A stretch of DNA of 64,000 nt, taken from positions 868,001 through 932,000 of the forward strand of contig JAECYW010000006.1 of the NCBI GenBank assembly GCA_023014335.1, read 5' to 3'. Position numbers and translations under genes: made by a program. Numbering within the stretch: the first letter of the stretch is position 1; every line of letters begins with the position of its first letter. A model generated the notes under the pieces. The model was given only the letters and a program-made list of their open reading frames with translations, was not told where the DNA came from and did no database searches. Positions 1 through 10,603 of this stretch are shown here, one piece after another. Source of the stretch: Galerina marginata (Eukaryota; Basidiomycota; Agaricomycetes; Agaricales; Galerinaceae).

Positions 1-669
1 GAATGTATACCTATAGAAAAAATATCATTACATTTATGTCTTTTCCTGACGAAAGTCGAAGGTTGACTGTGGCTTTTGTGCGAATTCAGACAACAGTGGC
101 GTGGCTGCGAAGAGACGTGTTGGCGGCTAGAGTCCGAGGCGCGTCAACAAGTAACCAAATCAAGACGCGCTGTTGGTCACGTTTTGTAACGGTTTGTTAT
201 TTGGCACCTCTTCGACTTTCCTCCGATTTCGAATCTTGAAACTGCCCTCTGAGATGCCCTTACAGCTGAAGGCAAAACGATGGGCCACCTCAGATCACAA
301 CACGGACAGGCGGAGTCCGCAAATTACCCGACGTGATATCGTTTTGCTCCGTAAGACCGTGGTGAACATGTCTGCAATATGCCAGCCTAGAAAACTAGCA
401 TAAACTTGAAGAGAAGACTGCAAATTTCAAGTCGGCGAGAAGATGACATTTGATCCCTGAATGCGGAGAATGGGTCAAGCATGGCTGGAGTCAGACATAT
501 ATTCTATTAAAGTAGTCCGGGTGAGTCATATTGTATGGTGTTGACCCTGCCCAAGGTTAACCTGTCTGCTTCGTGACTAGAATCCCGTATTTATAGCAAG
601 GACGACGAGCATCTCGCAAGCTAATTCTAGAAGCTCCCCGCTACACCAGAGCTACACCCAGTCATTGGC
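1..669. other. Intergenic, no gene seen
   Basis: The short open frames here have no recognisable motif, signal peptide or splice context. The last part holds the promoter and 5' leader of the F-box-like gene that begins at 670. Nothing else can be supported. Confidence 0.5.
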
Positions 670-2079
670 ATGGCCGACATCCACGATATCCCCCCCGAAA
701 TACTCGCAGCGTCCTTTGAACTCGGAATCAACACGTGGGGTATTGGATTTCTTTGCCGCCTCTGCGAAGTCTGCAAGAACTGGAATGAAATCATCAACAG
801 CTCGCCACGACTTTGGGGCATTATCTCTATACAATCAAGCCGGTCATCCGTGTCGCTTCTCGAAAAGCAGATCATGAAGGCCAAGTCCGCGCCTTTGTCG
901 GTTTCCATCTCCCCAAGCCTACCGTTGGATGAGATAGTGAAACATTGGAGCCTATTGTCCCAAGAGGTTGATCATTGGGCTGTGGCGAGTATATCAACGC
1001 AATTCGCGACTACGATATCGTCAAGCTGGGCCGACCTAATACGTCAAAACTTGGAAGTCCTGACTTTGACTCGGTGTGGGGGCGACGCGGACATCTTTCT
1101 CGCCGAAGTAGAGGATAGTCACAAACACCCGTCGAAACTTCGCTCTTTCACAGCAAATAGGTTGTCCAGGTCTTGGACCCTCCCATTCCTTTCTCCATCA
1201 GTCAAATATTTCTGCCTTCGCCGTGGCAACCCAATCGGCCGCTTTCACAACATTCTTGACACCTGGGAGTATCTCTCTTGTATTCCTGGAGTCGTAATGG
1301 TCGATTTACACGATCTACTACACAGCGATCCCAACGAGCACCTTACCAGACGCACTATCCAGCTACCGAAATTGGAAACTATTTGCCTCACCAACGTACT
1401 TTACCCATCCGCAGTCCTATGCGCGATTTCGGCGCCCTCCGTTCGCACTTTGGTTGTTGACCGAGCGCGCTGGTATAAAAATCACCTTCCCAAGTGGGAG
1501 TTGGCGAACGTCAACGAAGGTGCCCTGCCGCTGTTACCCTTCTTTTGGCAGTGGAGTCAGGCAGGTTTCATTCCGACGCACCTTCACACCGTCCAACTTG
1601 TCGACTGCCTTGAAAGAGGCGACATTCCCAGCTTAATCCGATGGCTCGCCCATCTTTCGAATCTTATGCGCCTTTTATTGAAGGACGAAGAGATCAGCCT
1701 TGCTGCAGCCAGGAAAACTGTTGATGGTGAAGAATGCGACCTCTTCAAGGCGCTTGCTCTGCCTAGATCAATAGAGGACGGGCGTTCTTCCTGGCTTTGT
1801 CCGTCCTTGACGGTTCTGCAAATCGAATCCGGAGAACAAGATATTGAGGCATTAATACCGATCGCTCAGGCAAGAGGTGGAATTGCTCCTACCTTTCCTC
1901 TGGATGCAAATCCCCCGCGGCGTCTACGTGTCATCGAGGCCTTTTTACATGAATCTGAAACCCAGGAGAACGTTGTCATGTTGGAGTCCCTCGTAGATGA
2001 AGTTCACTGGACCTCTGGTGGTCGTTCACGTACGCTTTCCTCTTTGAATGTGCTGCTCTGTCGCTTGAACTCACATTAA
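670..2079 (+). CDS. F-box-like domain protein
   Basis: Single-exon gene of 469 residues. The N-terminus (about residues 3-55) has the pattern of a basidiomycete F-box-like domain: IPPEIL, then a Cys-rich helix with VCKNWNEII, then SPRLWGII. In this class the domain would bind Skp1 in an SCF ubiquitin ligase, and the divergent C-terminal part, rich in Leu and in aromatic residues, would recognise substrate; that role is inferred from the family. Mushroom genomes carry large, fast-evolving families of such proteins, so no specific target can be named. The ATG at 670 is the first one in frame and lies directly before the F-box motif. A second F-box-like cluster lies at 43-46 kb on the other strand. 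Confidence 0.8.
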   Translation: MADIHDIPPEILAASFELGINTWGIGFLCRLCEVCKNWNEIINSSPRLWGIISIQSSRSSVSLLEKQIMKAKSAPLSVSISPSLPLDEIVKHWSLLSQEVDHWAVASISTQFATTISSSWADLIRQNLEVLTLTRCGGDADIFLAEVEDSHKHPSKLRSFTANRLSRSWTLPFLSPSVKYFCLRRGNPIGRFHNILDTWEYLSCIPGVVMVDLHDLLHSDPNEHLTRRTIQLPKLETICLTNVLYPSAVLCAISAPSVRTLVVDRARWYKNHLPKWELANVNEGALPLLPFFWQWSQAGFIPTHLHTVQLVDCLERGDIPSLIRWLAHLSNLMRLLLKDEEISLAAARKTVDGEECDLFKALALPRSIEDGRSSWLCPSLTVLQIESGEQDIEALIPIAQARGGIAPTFPLDANPPRRLRVIEAFLHESETQENVVMLESLVDEVHWTSGGRSRTLSSLNVLLCRLNSH

Positions 2080-2503
2080 TCTTCAGGTACCGATTTCATA
2101 TGATTCGAGCGTGGACGGATATTAAAACAACAGCAGCCTGTATGTCGCGTAGACGACGTCATCCCTTCTCGTATGAAAAGAGGTTATATCCCACGTCCGA
2201 GTCGTAGACTCGTAGTCGAGATTGTTCACCATCTTCATAGCAGTAGCCATGGCATAAACGCGAATTCTCGCTATTACGGCTCTGGAATGAATAAAGACAA
2301 AAATTTGGCACTAGATCGCTGCTGTCTTGGCCTAACCACAAACTACATAAAAATTTGACATGTCATCTTAAACGAACAGGCCTAAAGTAGCAAGTAATAC
2401 TAAATCGGGACATCTCACTATCTTATCTAATCTCGTGACAATCGTCATTCTTATTGTCTCTCACTGCCACTTGCAACCTCTGTCCTCCACCACCACCACC
2501 AAC

Positions 2504-4362
2504 ATGGTTCCGCGACCAACACCCACCGATGGCTTTCCATCATCAACCTCGCGAACCCAGGCAGAGACAGAGGAAGTGCTGCTAAAACACTTTCCAGATC
2601 CGGAATCAACCACCGACGCTGAACCGACTCTGCAGCGCAACGCGCATATGCAGTTCCTGGTGCGAAATCTCGTGCAGGGATTCCCGACGAGGTACATAAG
2701 CCAGGACGCGAGCCAGCCTTGGCTTTTGTTCTGGACCGTTCAGGCGTTCGGTGTGTTGCAGGTTGGGCTGGATCCAGGGAACAAACAAAGGTGCGTTCGC
2801 GAACTCAAAAGTTTTTAGGTTATCGTTCGTTTTTCTGACGTGTTTGACGCAGGATAATTGATAAAGTGATGACCTGGCAACATCCTGACGGCGGATTTGG
2901 AGGCGGACCCGGACAAGCTGCGCATCTCTTACCAACATACGCATCTGTGTGCACGTTGGCGATCGTCGGTCGTCCTGGGCTCCGAGGCGGCTGGGATCAG
3001 ATAGATCGGTGGATCTTTTAATTTTTCACTATGGCCACGGTAACTGATAGCGTGCAGTGAGAAAATATATCAGTTTTTCCTTTCTTTGAAGCAAAAAGAC
3101 GGTTCATTTCTGGTTGCGCACCATTCAGAAGTCGATGTCCGGTACGTTTCCCTTCACCTTGTTCATATTTGCCCTTTCAAACATAATCACGTAGAGGAAT
3201 ATACTGTCTCTTAACAGTGGCAAGCCTCTTGGATATTCTGACTCCAGAGCTCGTTCAAGGCACAGCATCCTTCATCGCCTCTTGTCAGACTTACGAAGGC
3301 GGCTTTGCCTCGGCATCGCACCCCTCCTACTCACTCTCCGGATCCCTCCTCCCATTCCCCGCCCAACGGCCACCCCTCGGAGAAGCGCACGGAGGATACA
3401 CTTTCTGCGCTCTCGCTTCTTGGGTTCTCCTCCAACCACATCTCAAGCAGAGCGCCGACAAACCCTCCATAGATCTTAAGAACCTCTTGCGATGGCTTGT
3501 GAATATGCAGGGAACTGAGGTGGAACTGGGTGGATTCAAGGGACGCACGAATAAGCTCGTGGACGGGTGCTACTCTTGGTGGTGCGGTGGTGCGTTTGCG
3601 TTGCTGGAAGCACTCGGGGTTGGTGGGATACAGAATGCTAACTCGGATGAGGTTCCGATTGACAGTGGGTCGGGAGAAGGAGTTTGGGATGATGTAGATG
3701 GTGAGTTCTGTGACTCATTCTATGAGCTTTATTCACTAGTTTCCAGACGGACTATATAATAGGAAGGCTCTCCAAGAATATATTCTGTACGCAGGTCAAC
3801 ATCCAGCGGGCGGTCTTCGTGATAAACCACCAAAGTGAGTTTCATAATATCTCCTAGTTATTTTTTCTGTTAGACGTCTGCATCAGGAATGCCGACGCCT
3901 ACCACACATTATATTGTCTGTCCGGTCTGTCATCCGCACAACATCACGTCTTCTCATCCTCTGCCATGAAACACCAATTGCTTGACGCTTGGGAATCATC
4001 AGGTAGCCCATATTTCAATTATTCGTGGACGACGTCTAATGTGACCGATTTTCAGACAAACCTAACGATGACCTACGCAAGGTGACTTTTAGCGATCTTC
4101 TATCCTGGGTAGAAGAGGAGGGCTCTTCGCACATAGTTGGTGGTCAAGCTAACCGTTTGGTTGGTGCCTTTTTCTCCTGGTCGCTCTCTCTTTTCTTACT
4201 CATTTTCCAACGTAGAACGCGACACATCCTTTGACAAATCTTACCATCACACATACTGAAGCGATAGCGGCACACTTTTACGAACAGAAAGTTCCCCAAA
4301 GAGCGCGACCGGCGGCGCCTGCTGCTCCCAGCACCGATCGAACCCCGTCGTCCGCGACTTGA
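2504..4362 (+). CDS. RAM1: Protein farnesyltransferase beta subunit
   Basis: Eight exons (2504-2790, 2853-3008, 3058-3141, 3195-3700, 3747-3834, 3887-4002, 4056-4159, 4216-4362) join into a 495-residue protein with all phases consistent. With the alpha subunit it transfers farnesyl to CaaX-box cysteines of Ras-type GTPases and, in basidiomycetes, lipopeptide pheromones. Prenyltransferase repeats are visible (HPDGGFGGGPGQ, DGSFLVAHHSEVDVR, CQTYEGGF, GYTFCALASW). The zinc ligands are present: Asp and Cys in LVDGCYSWWCGG, and His in DAYHTLYCLSGLS. The ATG at 2504 follows a CACC-rich leader. The C-terminus ends in a Pro/Ala/Ser-rich tail. GGTI or GGTase-II beta are less likely because the motif set and length fit FNTB best. 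Confidence 0.93.
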
Positions 4363-4970
4363 ATTTTCATCGCCTTGAAATACAGGACTGCCTGGGTTTG
4401 TTTCGTTAATCTGAATGGTTGTTTTGCAAGGAGCTCCATTTGTAACGCGGTACCATTTCCTGTTTGTTCACGTCGACTATAGAGTACAGTTACAAACTAC
4501 CCAGCAGAGAAATTCGGATAGTAGATTCGATGAGATGGGACCATGTTGGTGTCGCCTTCCGTAAACTTCACATACAGGATGGCCAATGCTCCAGTGCAGA
4601 ATGGGAAAAATATTCAAGGCAACGTGTCTGTCCATTCAAAAGATTTTAGGTGAACTGCCGAAAGCTGCTGCCCTGCAAACAGGTACACGAAACAAGAGTT
4701 ATGATTTCGAATAAATTTCTCGAATCCTATGAATGCGAGCGCCATTGAGTGTTACTTAGCTATCAGTATGCCTTCACCCCAATGAACCGATAATTTTTTA
4801 AGGCCTGAAACGTCCTTTCGTCGCTTAATGGACGGCGTCGGTCGGTTCGGTATGTACCCCGGTCCGTGCCGTCGCCTTACGTAAGTTTCCTTCAGTCCTT
4901 TAAATACTGGAAGTCGCCATCACCGCCTCCCTCGAGCTGGTCTCTAACACCCCTCAACCCTAAATCCATA
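4363..4970. promoter_or_regulatory. Intergenic, promoter of the PLC-like gene
   Basis: No coding sequence is supported. A TATA-like TTTAAATA stretch near 4898 lies about 75 bp before the start codon at 4971, followed by a C/T-rich leader, which is a common arrangement in fungal promoters of well-expressed secreted proteins. The assignment as a core promoter is inference. Confidence 0.35.
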
Positions 4971-6464
4971 ATGTTCTCGTCGCTGCGGCTGGCCGCTCTC
5001 GCTTCTCTCTCTCTGCTCTTTGCATCTTCTGCTTTCGGTCTTACGATACCTGTCAAGAGGTGCGTTAAACTCCCCCACTTCTATGGTTTTTGTTCTGTGC
5101 TGGCACTGAACGACGAGGGCTGATGTACTGTGTTTTTTATTTTTTTATTATGAAGGGCTCAGCTGTGTAATGGCCATGCGGACTTGTGCGACCGTAAATA
5201 TGGAAATGTGACCTTCCTGGGCTCGCATGATTCCTTCGCGTTCAGTGGAAATCCATTTGCTTGTGAGTATATCTGGGATTGGTTTGGATGATCGAGATTT
5301 GAACTTACGGTTTAATGATTATAGTGGCTAGGACGCAGGAGGTCGATATCAAGGCTCAGCTGACGTTGGGTGTGCGGTTGTTGCAGGCTCAGTCACACAT
5401 GTACGTTGACATGTTTATTGATGGTATATAACCCATGAACTAAATTGGCTTCTTTTTCTAGGAATAACAAAGAGCTTCACTTCTGTCATGGCAGTTCGTA
5501 TCGTTCTCTCCTGCACTTCGACTAAATTCTTACGGAGTTTTCTCTCTCTTTCTTTAATTGTAGCATGTGTAAGTCAATCATTTAACACACCTCTTCTCCC
5601 TTCTAATCTTATTCTCCTTCACAGGGCCTCTTCGACGGTGGCTCAGTCGCAGACTATCTGACCAAAGTCAAACACTTCCTCGACAGACACCCAAACGAAG
5701 TGCTGACCTTGATCTTCACGAACCCCGAGAATCTTTCCGTCTCCAACGTGTGGAAACCCATCTTCGACAAGACCGGTGCGGACTTATTCCTTGTCGGTTC
5801 CATGGGATTCTTGCTGATTTTGGTTTTACTGAAAAGGCTTCACCGACCTGGCATACGTCCCTCCACAACCTGTAATGTCCCGCGATGATTGGCCCACCCT
5901 CGGCGAAATGATCGAATCCGGGAAGAGGGTGGTTGTGTTCCTGGACCGCGGTGCAGAGAGCCGTACCGATCCCGCGGTCGACTTTATCCTGCCTCAGTTC
6001 CAGATGGTGTGTTATTTCGTTCGCTTCTCCTAACTGTATATTTATACTTATACTGATAATTTACTTTCTTAACGCAGGTCTGGGAAGACGTGTACGACCC
6101 CACCAACGCCAAGTTCCCCTGCAAGGTCGACCGAACCGCGGGCCCTCTCGCACCGTCCCAGCAGCTCTCGTTAGTGAACCACAATCTCAATGCGAACATC
6201 TTCCCCATCGGCCGCGGTATTCTCATCCCTGACCGCCTCAACAGCCCCAAGACGAATGGCATCACGTCGTATGTTTCTTCCCTTTCCTTGAATGAGGACC
6301 CATTTGTTGATGTAATTATGTTTTGTGAATCCAGGATCCTCGCACACGCCACGCACTGTGCACCTTACGTTGAGGACCGCAATCCCAACTTCGTACTGCT
6401 TGACTACGTCAATGTCGGGCAAGGCTTGGACGCCGTCAACCGTCTCAATGGCTTTGCCTTCTAG
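4971..6464 (+). CDS. Secreted PLC-like phosphodiesterase
   Basis: Nine exons (4971-5059, 5156-5262, 5325-5400, 5462-5493, 5564-5568, 5625-5775, 5837-6006, 6078-6268, 6335-6464) give 316 residues. The fifth exon is only 5 nt and is needed to keep frame. An N-terminal signal peptide (residues 1 to about 23) precedes a TIM-barrel PLC-like domain: FLGSHDSFAF carries the first catalytic-type His, LRLLQ-like strands follow as VRLLQAQ, and HFCHG supplies the second His. Later motifs are FTNPENLSV, VVVFLDRGAE and ILIPDR. The family belongs to the PLC-like phosphodiesterase superfamily; the substrate is unknown and the protein lacks a membrane anchor. A paralogue with the same exon plan lies at 48.5-50.1 kb. 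Confidence 0.88.
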
Positions 6465-6783
6465 TGGACTGATCAGAGCAGAGCAGAGCAGACGATCTTA
6501 CTTACGACTTACTCATACTTACATGTTACCGCCGCATGCGACTATTAATGGATTCGAGGGCATTTCGCTGTGCGAAATTTGAATTAATATCTTTCTCCAA
6601 TTATTTGACCTTCCGGTTTGTAGTGAATAATGGTACAAGAAGGTATGCAATTGAGGGTATTATGGTCAGGTTATGAAGGGTTGACCAACAAGATAGGTGA
6701 TGTCCATGAAATACTTATATACAGCGTCCAAGATAAAATGTCCAGAAGCATCATGGGTACTAGCAAAACGACCGCCGCTAATC

Positions 6784-7571
6784 CTACATCTGATCTATCC
6801 CTTCCGCACACAGGCCACATCCGATGCACTCGAGGCATGCTAATGCAAAAAGTGAGTGAGGATCTCGGATAAAAGCAAACAAAAATGTGTACCCAGACCA
6901 CCACAGCATGCGCACAGGTAACAAGGACAACAAAGAGGGTTCTCAAAAGCACCTTGACGAACAGAAATCAATACGTAGCAAGGATCAGAAGAAATTCAAA
7001 TGATTATTACCTTTACAGCACCAAGCACTGAGCATGACCGCAAGGATCACCACTACCAACAAACCGACGAAGACCACGATAAGATACACTGAAAAATCAC
7101 CGTCAGCCCATGCCAAAAATAGGACGAGTAAATTTAAAGGAAACGAAGCTGACGTTTATTGTGAATAAAGCTTCCCTGTGTCCCGTTTCCCGTCGTGCCA
7201 TCCCCCACCGCCCTCGAGAAAAGGCCGTCCGCGCCCCAGCCTGCGACGCCGTGGCCGCTCATGCAACTAAACGTGAACAAGCCCGCGAGGAACACCAATG
7301 CGAGTAATGCGGGGACGAGGAAGCGCCTCAGACGCCCGTTGTGGCAATGGCGGTGGTCGGCGGACGGCGTGTGCCTCTGGCTTTGGCTCTGGCAGTCGCA
7401 GGAGTTTTGGTGGTGGTGCGCGAGGCCCTCGTTGTCGTCGTGGAATACTTTTTCGTCGTATTCGACCTCGGACGGTGCCGCTAGTTTGGCGTCTAGAGGG
7501 TAGATGGCGGCGCTTGGCTGAGGTTGCTCTGTCACGGAGACGGGGCGTGTGTTCAGCTTGGTGGACGACAT
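6784..7571 (-). CDS. Cys-rich two-helix membrane protein
   Basis: Four exons on the minus strand (7571-7154, 7088-7011, 6952-6893, 6839-6784) join in frame to 203 residues. The N-terminal half is polar with a His/Cys/Ser patch. A first hydrophobic helix (FLVPALLALVFLAGLFTF) is followed by a short loop and a second helix encoded by exon 2 (LIVVFVGLLVVVILAVML). Exons 3 and 4 encode a tail with many cysteines (NPLCCPCYLCACC, then ACLECIGCGLCAEG). No named family is recognised; the tail could be palmitoylated or bind metal, which is inference. The start is the ATG at 7571, since the open frame further upstream has no ATG. The first donor, GTCAGC, is weaker than the others. Confidence 0.68.
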
Positions 7572-9247
7572 GGTGGGACTTGACGCTTGACGGTTGTGGG
7601 CGGTTGACAATGCGAATTTTATCGACGCTTGGAATGACGATTGTGGGTGGAGTGGGAAGGAGGTTAAGCGGGACCTGTAATCGCCCGCTTTAAGTACGAG
7701 GGAACTACCAACACCTTGTTAAGCAATGAGAAGGGAGCTTGAAGGATATCAGGCTAGACGCTGCTGGTTGCTCGGCTTTTAACACGAGTTCTTGATGAAG
7801 TTCGAGCGATAGAACGCCGTCACGTTTCTTCGGCGTGGTTGCACCGTCGATCAACTAAAAGCAGACAGTTGGTTGACAGGAGGGCTTGGCCGCAGCATAG
7901 AGTTCTCGCAGTGCACACTCATGCTATTTTCGGCTGTTCTTCGTCGTAGTTGTTGGCTAGATGCTACAACTTGAAGCTTGAAATTTTGAAATTTTGAAAG
8001 GCAACGGTAGTTAATCATGATTTTTTCTTGATTTAAGTGTTGTCCTTGTGTGAGATGGACGAATCAATGGTGAAGCAGAACTGTTTGTAGTGATGCTCCC
8101 GAAAGGTGGCCTTCAGACGGTCCTTCCAAGCCGCAAGGGAAGAGAAGTGAATTTTTAGTAAAATCCTGTGCAACTCTAGGTACGGCACATCGACGAGGTG
8201 AAGCTATTTCTTGCTTATCCAGGATCAAGGCAGTGATAACCAGAATACCATGAGCGCCAAGACAGATACCAGGATAGTTGGAAATTGTCAGCTGGTCAGA
8301 ATCGTTGTCGACGTCAAGGACAGAACTCAGTGTTGAACATAGCCAAAATGACTATTCCGATTTTGGAACGGTACTATATGCCACGTGACTGACGCGACGC
8401 GTTTTTTCGCTTGCCAAATCCGGCTTCCCGACTTAGAGTCTTGACGAGAATGCCAAAAATGACAACACATCGTCGAATTTGACAATAATTCTGAGAGTTT
8501 CAATATTTAAAAAATGTAGGCTATGCTGGGTGCTCTGAAATAAGGAAAATATAAGGAAATTTACTCGGAATTCATTGTCTTGCTGAAAGCATCAAATCTA
8601 GACAATTTGCATGTCGCGAAAATTCGCATTACAAGTGAGTCAAAATATGGTAAAAACCGAGTACATAATCCCAGCACTCTTTGAACGGTCAACAAGTCGA
8701 CCTAATAATTAGACGGATGGGTATCATTTGGTTACCTGTTGGCAGAACACTCAATGAAGCTTCTCAAGATTTTGGGCTCGGGTAGTATGTATCTTTACAG
8801 AAGCTGGAGTATGTGCCTCTGGAAACAGATAGGATGCTTGACTACATCCAAAAATCTAACGCAAGAGGACCATTTCAGGATCTAAAGGGGGTAATTGTGG
8901 AGACCATAATCTGACAAGAACGGATATTTTTTTAACGAAGAACTGATCACCTCAGGACAAGCCGTAGAGAGTTTTACCTGAGGAGAAAACCAAACGCAGG
9001 TTCTGGAATTCTACTGGAATAATTTGACACCCAGGATGGCTCCACGTGCATCCTGAACATTTGTCAGGCAGACGATACAGTCCAATGAATGCTGACTGGC
9101 ATCAGTTGGACATCAGCTTCCGACATCCAAGCACAATTAGGTCAGCGTCTCAATAAGGCAGGAAGATAAACAAAAACATCGATCCACAGGGATAAAAACC
9201 ACGCCCATCAAATCTCCTCTTCTTCCCAGAACATATACCTACCAGCG
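7572..9247. other. Long intergenic region, no gene seen
   Basis: About 1.7 kb separates a minus-strand gene from a plus-strand gene, so both promoters must lie here. I see no convincing open frame or repeat. The part close to 9247 has a pyrimidine-rich leader before the methyltransferase start. Confidence 0.4.
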
Positions 9248-10168
9248 ATGAAACTCTCGGCTATATTCGGGATGGCCCTCCACGTATTGGAGATAGCCAG
9301 GATGGGACTTCCATCCACCTTGAAGGCCATTTTTGACAACCCTCGCCTTCTTTTCCAGCCCGCTGCACTCTCCAGAATCTTTTTAGGCCATGTGTGGCTT
9401 GTCATGGGAGAACCCATGGACATGAACTCAAGCGGTGTAAAAAACAGTTTAATTACCCCCAACGCTGTCGGCGTCGTTCTTGACATCGGTGCAGGTACGT
9501 ACTCCCCGTCGCAAATTGTCTTCCCCCCCGTAAAAGCGCATAATCGCTCATAAAATTATGCAGGACATGGCCATACAGTCAAGTACCTCAACCGCGCCGT
9601 CGTCACCAAATATATTGCCCTCGAACCTAACGTAGGAATGCACATCCACATCCGGACCCATGCCAACGCAGCAGGTTTCCACGAGTCTGATGCGACTCTC
9701 GTCATTCTTTCACATGGCGCAGAGGACACCCAATCTATTTTGTCCTCCCTGCACAAATCCCTCCCGAAAGACGCCTACACCAGTCACGGCGGGAAATTAA
9801 TTCAGCCCGTCGACACCGTCGTGTCCGTTCGCACGCTTTGCACGGTCCCGTCCCCTCAGAAAACCATCGCTAATTTGGTTCGGGATATCCTCAAGCCAGG
9901 CGGTAAATTACTTATATACGAACACGTCCTGAGCGAACTCAAGGATGTGGCGTGGTGGCAGGCATTTTGGACGCCTGTGTGGAGTAGCGTCTTTGACGGC
10001 TGTAAATTGAATCGACCGACCGACGCTTGGGTTAAAAACCTGAAAATAAATCTGGACAAGGAGGAGAAATCTGCTTGGACGGAGGGAAAGAGCTGGAAGG
10101 TCGAAGGCGATCCGACGGACGTCGATAATTTATTCTGCCATCGGGCTGGTCGGTTTGTCAAAGCCTAA
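9248..10168 (+). CDS. METTL7-like SAM-dependent methyltransferase, copy 1
   Basis: Two exons (9248-9494 and 9564-10168) give 283 residues. The N-terminal hydrophobic stretch resembles the membrane-associated N-terminus of METTL7-type enzymes. SAM-binding motif I (VVLDIGAGGHGH) spans the intron, followed by the acidic end of strand 2 (YIALEPN), an AGFHESDATLVILSHGAED region, and the post-motif III block DILKPGGKLLIYEHV. The C-terminus keeps the WW.FW.PVW and FDGC motifs of this class, which in METTL7 are followed by an NLFCHRAG-like end. A methyl transfer to a small thiol or lipid-like substrate is plausible from the family, but the substrate is not shown. It is paralogous to the gene at 13.0-13.9 kb, with a first exon of identical length (247 nt). 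Confidence 0.85.
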
Positions 10169-10603
10169 TAGGTTTTATGTCTGCATTTTTCGGCAGAAAG
10201 GCTTGCGTCTCAGTAAAGTTCACACTTGCAGTGCTCCCTGCCATATATATAGACATCATTGGCCTCAAGATTATCGTCGAAGTTGTATCAGAAGATTCAG
10301 AACGGTGACCGCATCTTTTTAGCTACAAATGTTTCTGTAAAATTGTCAATAAATTCGTCTCTTCCACGCGGATATTTTTAACGCTCCTCGAACCTTTCCT
10401 CTATTCATTTCAAGCCTGGCCCACAAAGATCTTCAAGCTGGAAATAATCATCTGGTAGTTAATATTATTATCTGCCTTGAAGCTTCCGAGTCTACTTACC
10501 GCCGGAACAGCCACGTGCCTTGCTCGGATCCTTTGGTTGATGCCAATTGAGCCTCCTTGAACTTTGCAACGTCCACTTTCCTTCACTACACCCTAATCTT
10601 TTC
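10169..10603. other. Intergenic, promoter of the CCCH/TPR gene
   Basis: No gene is supported. An open frame in phase with the next gene extends to 10547 but lacks an ATG there, so this segment is read as leader and promoter. Confidence 0.4.

Noticed and set aside
38..403. Short plus-strand open frames at the left edge
   Set aside because: No motif, no conserved features and no splice context; length is within chance expectation.
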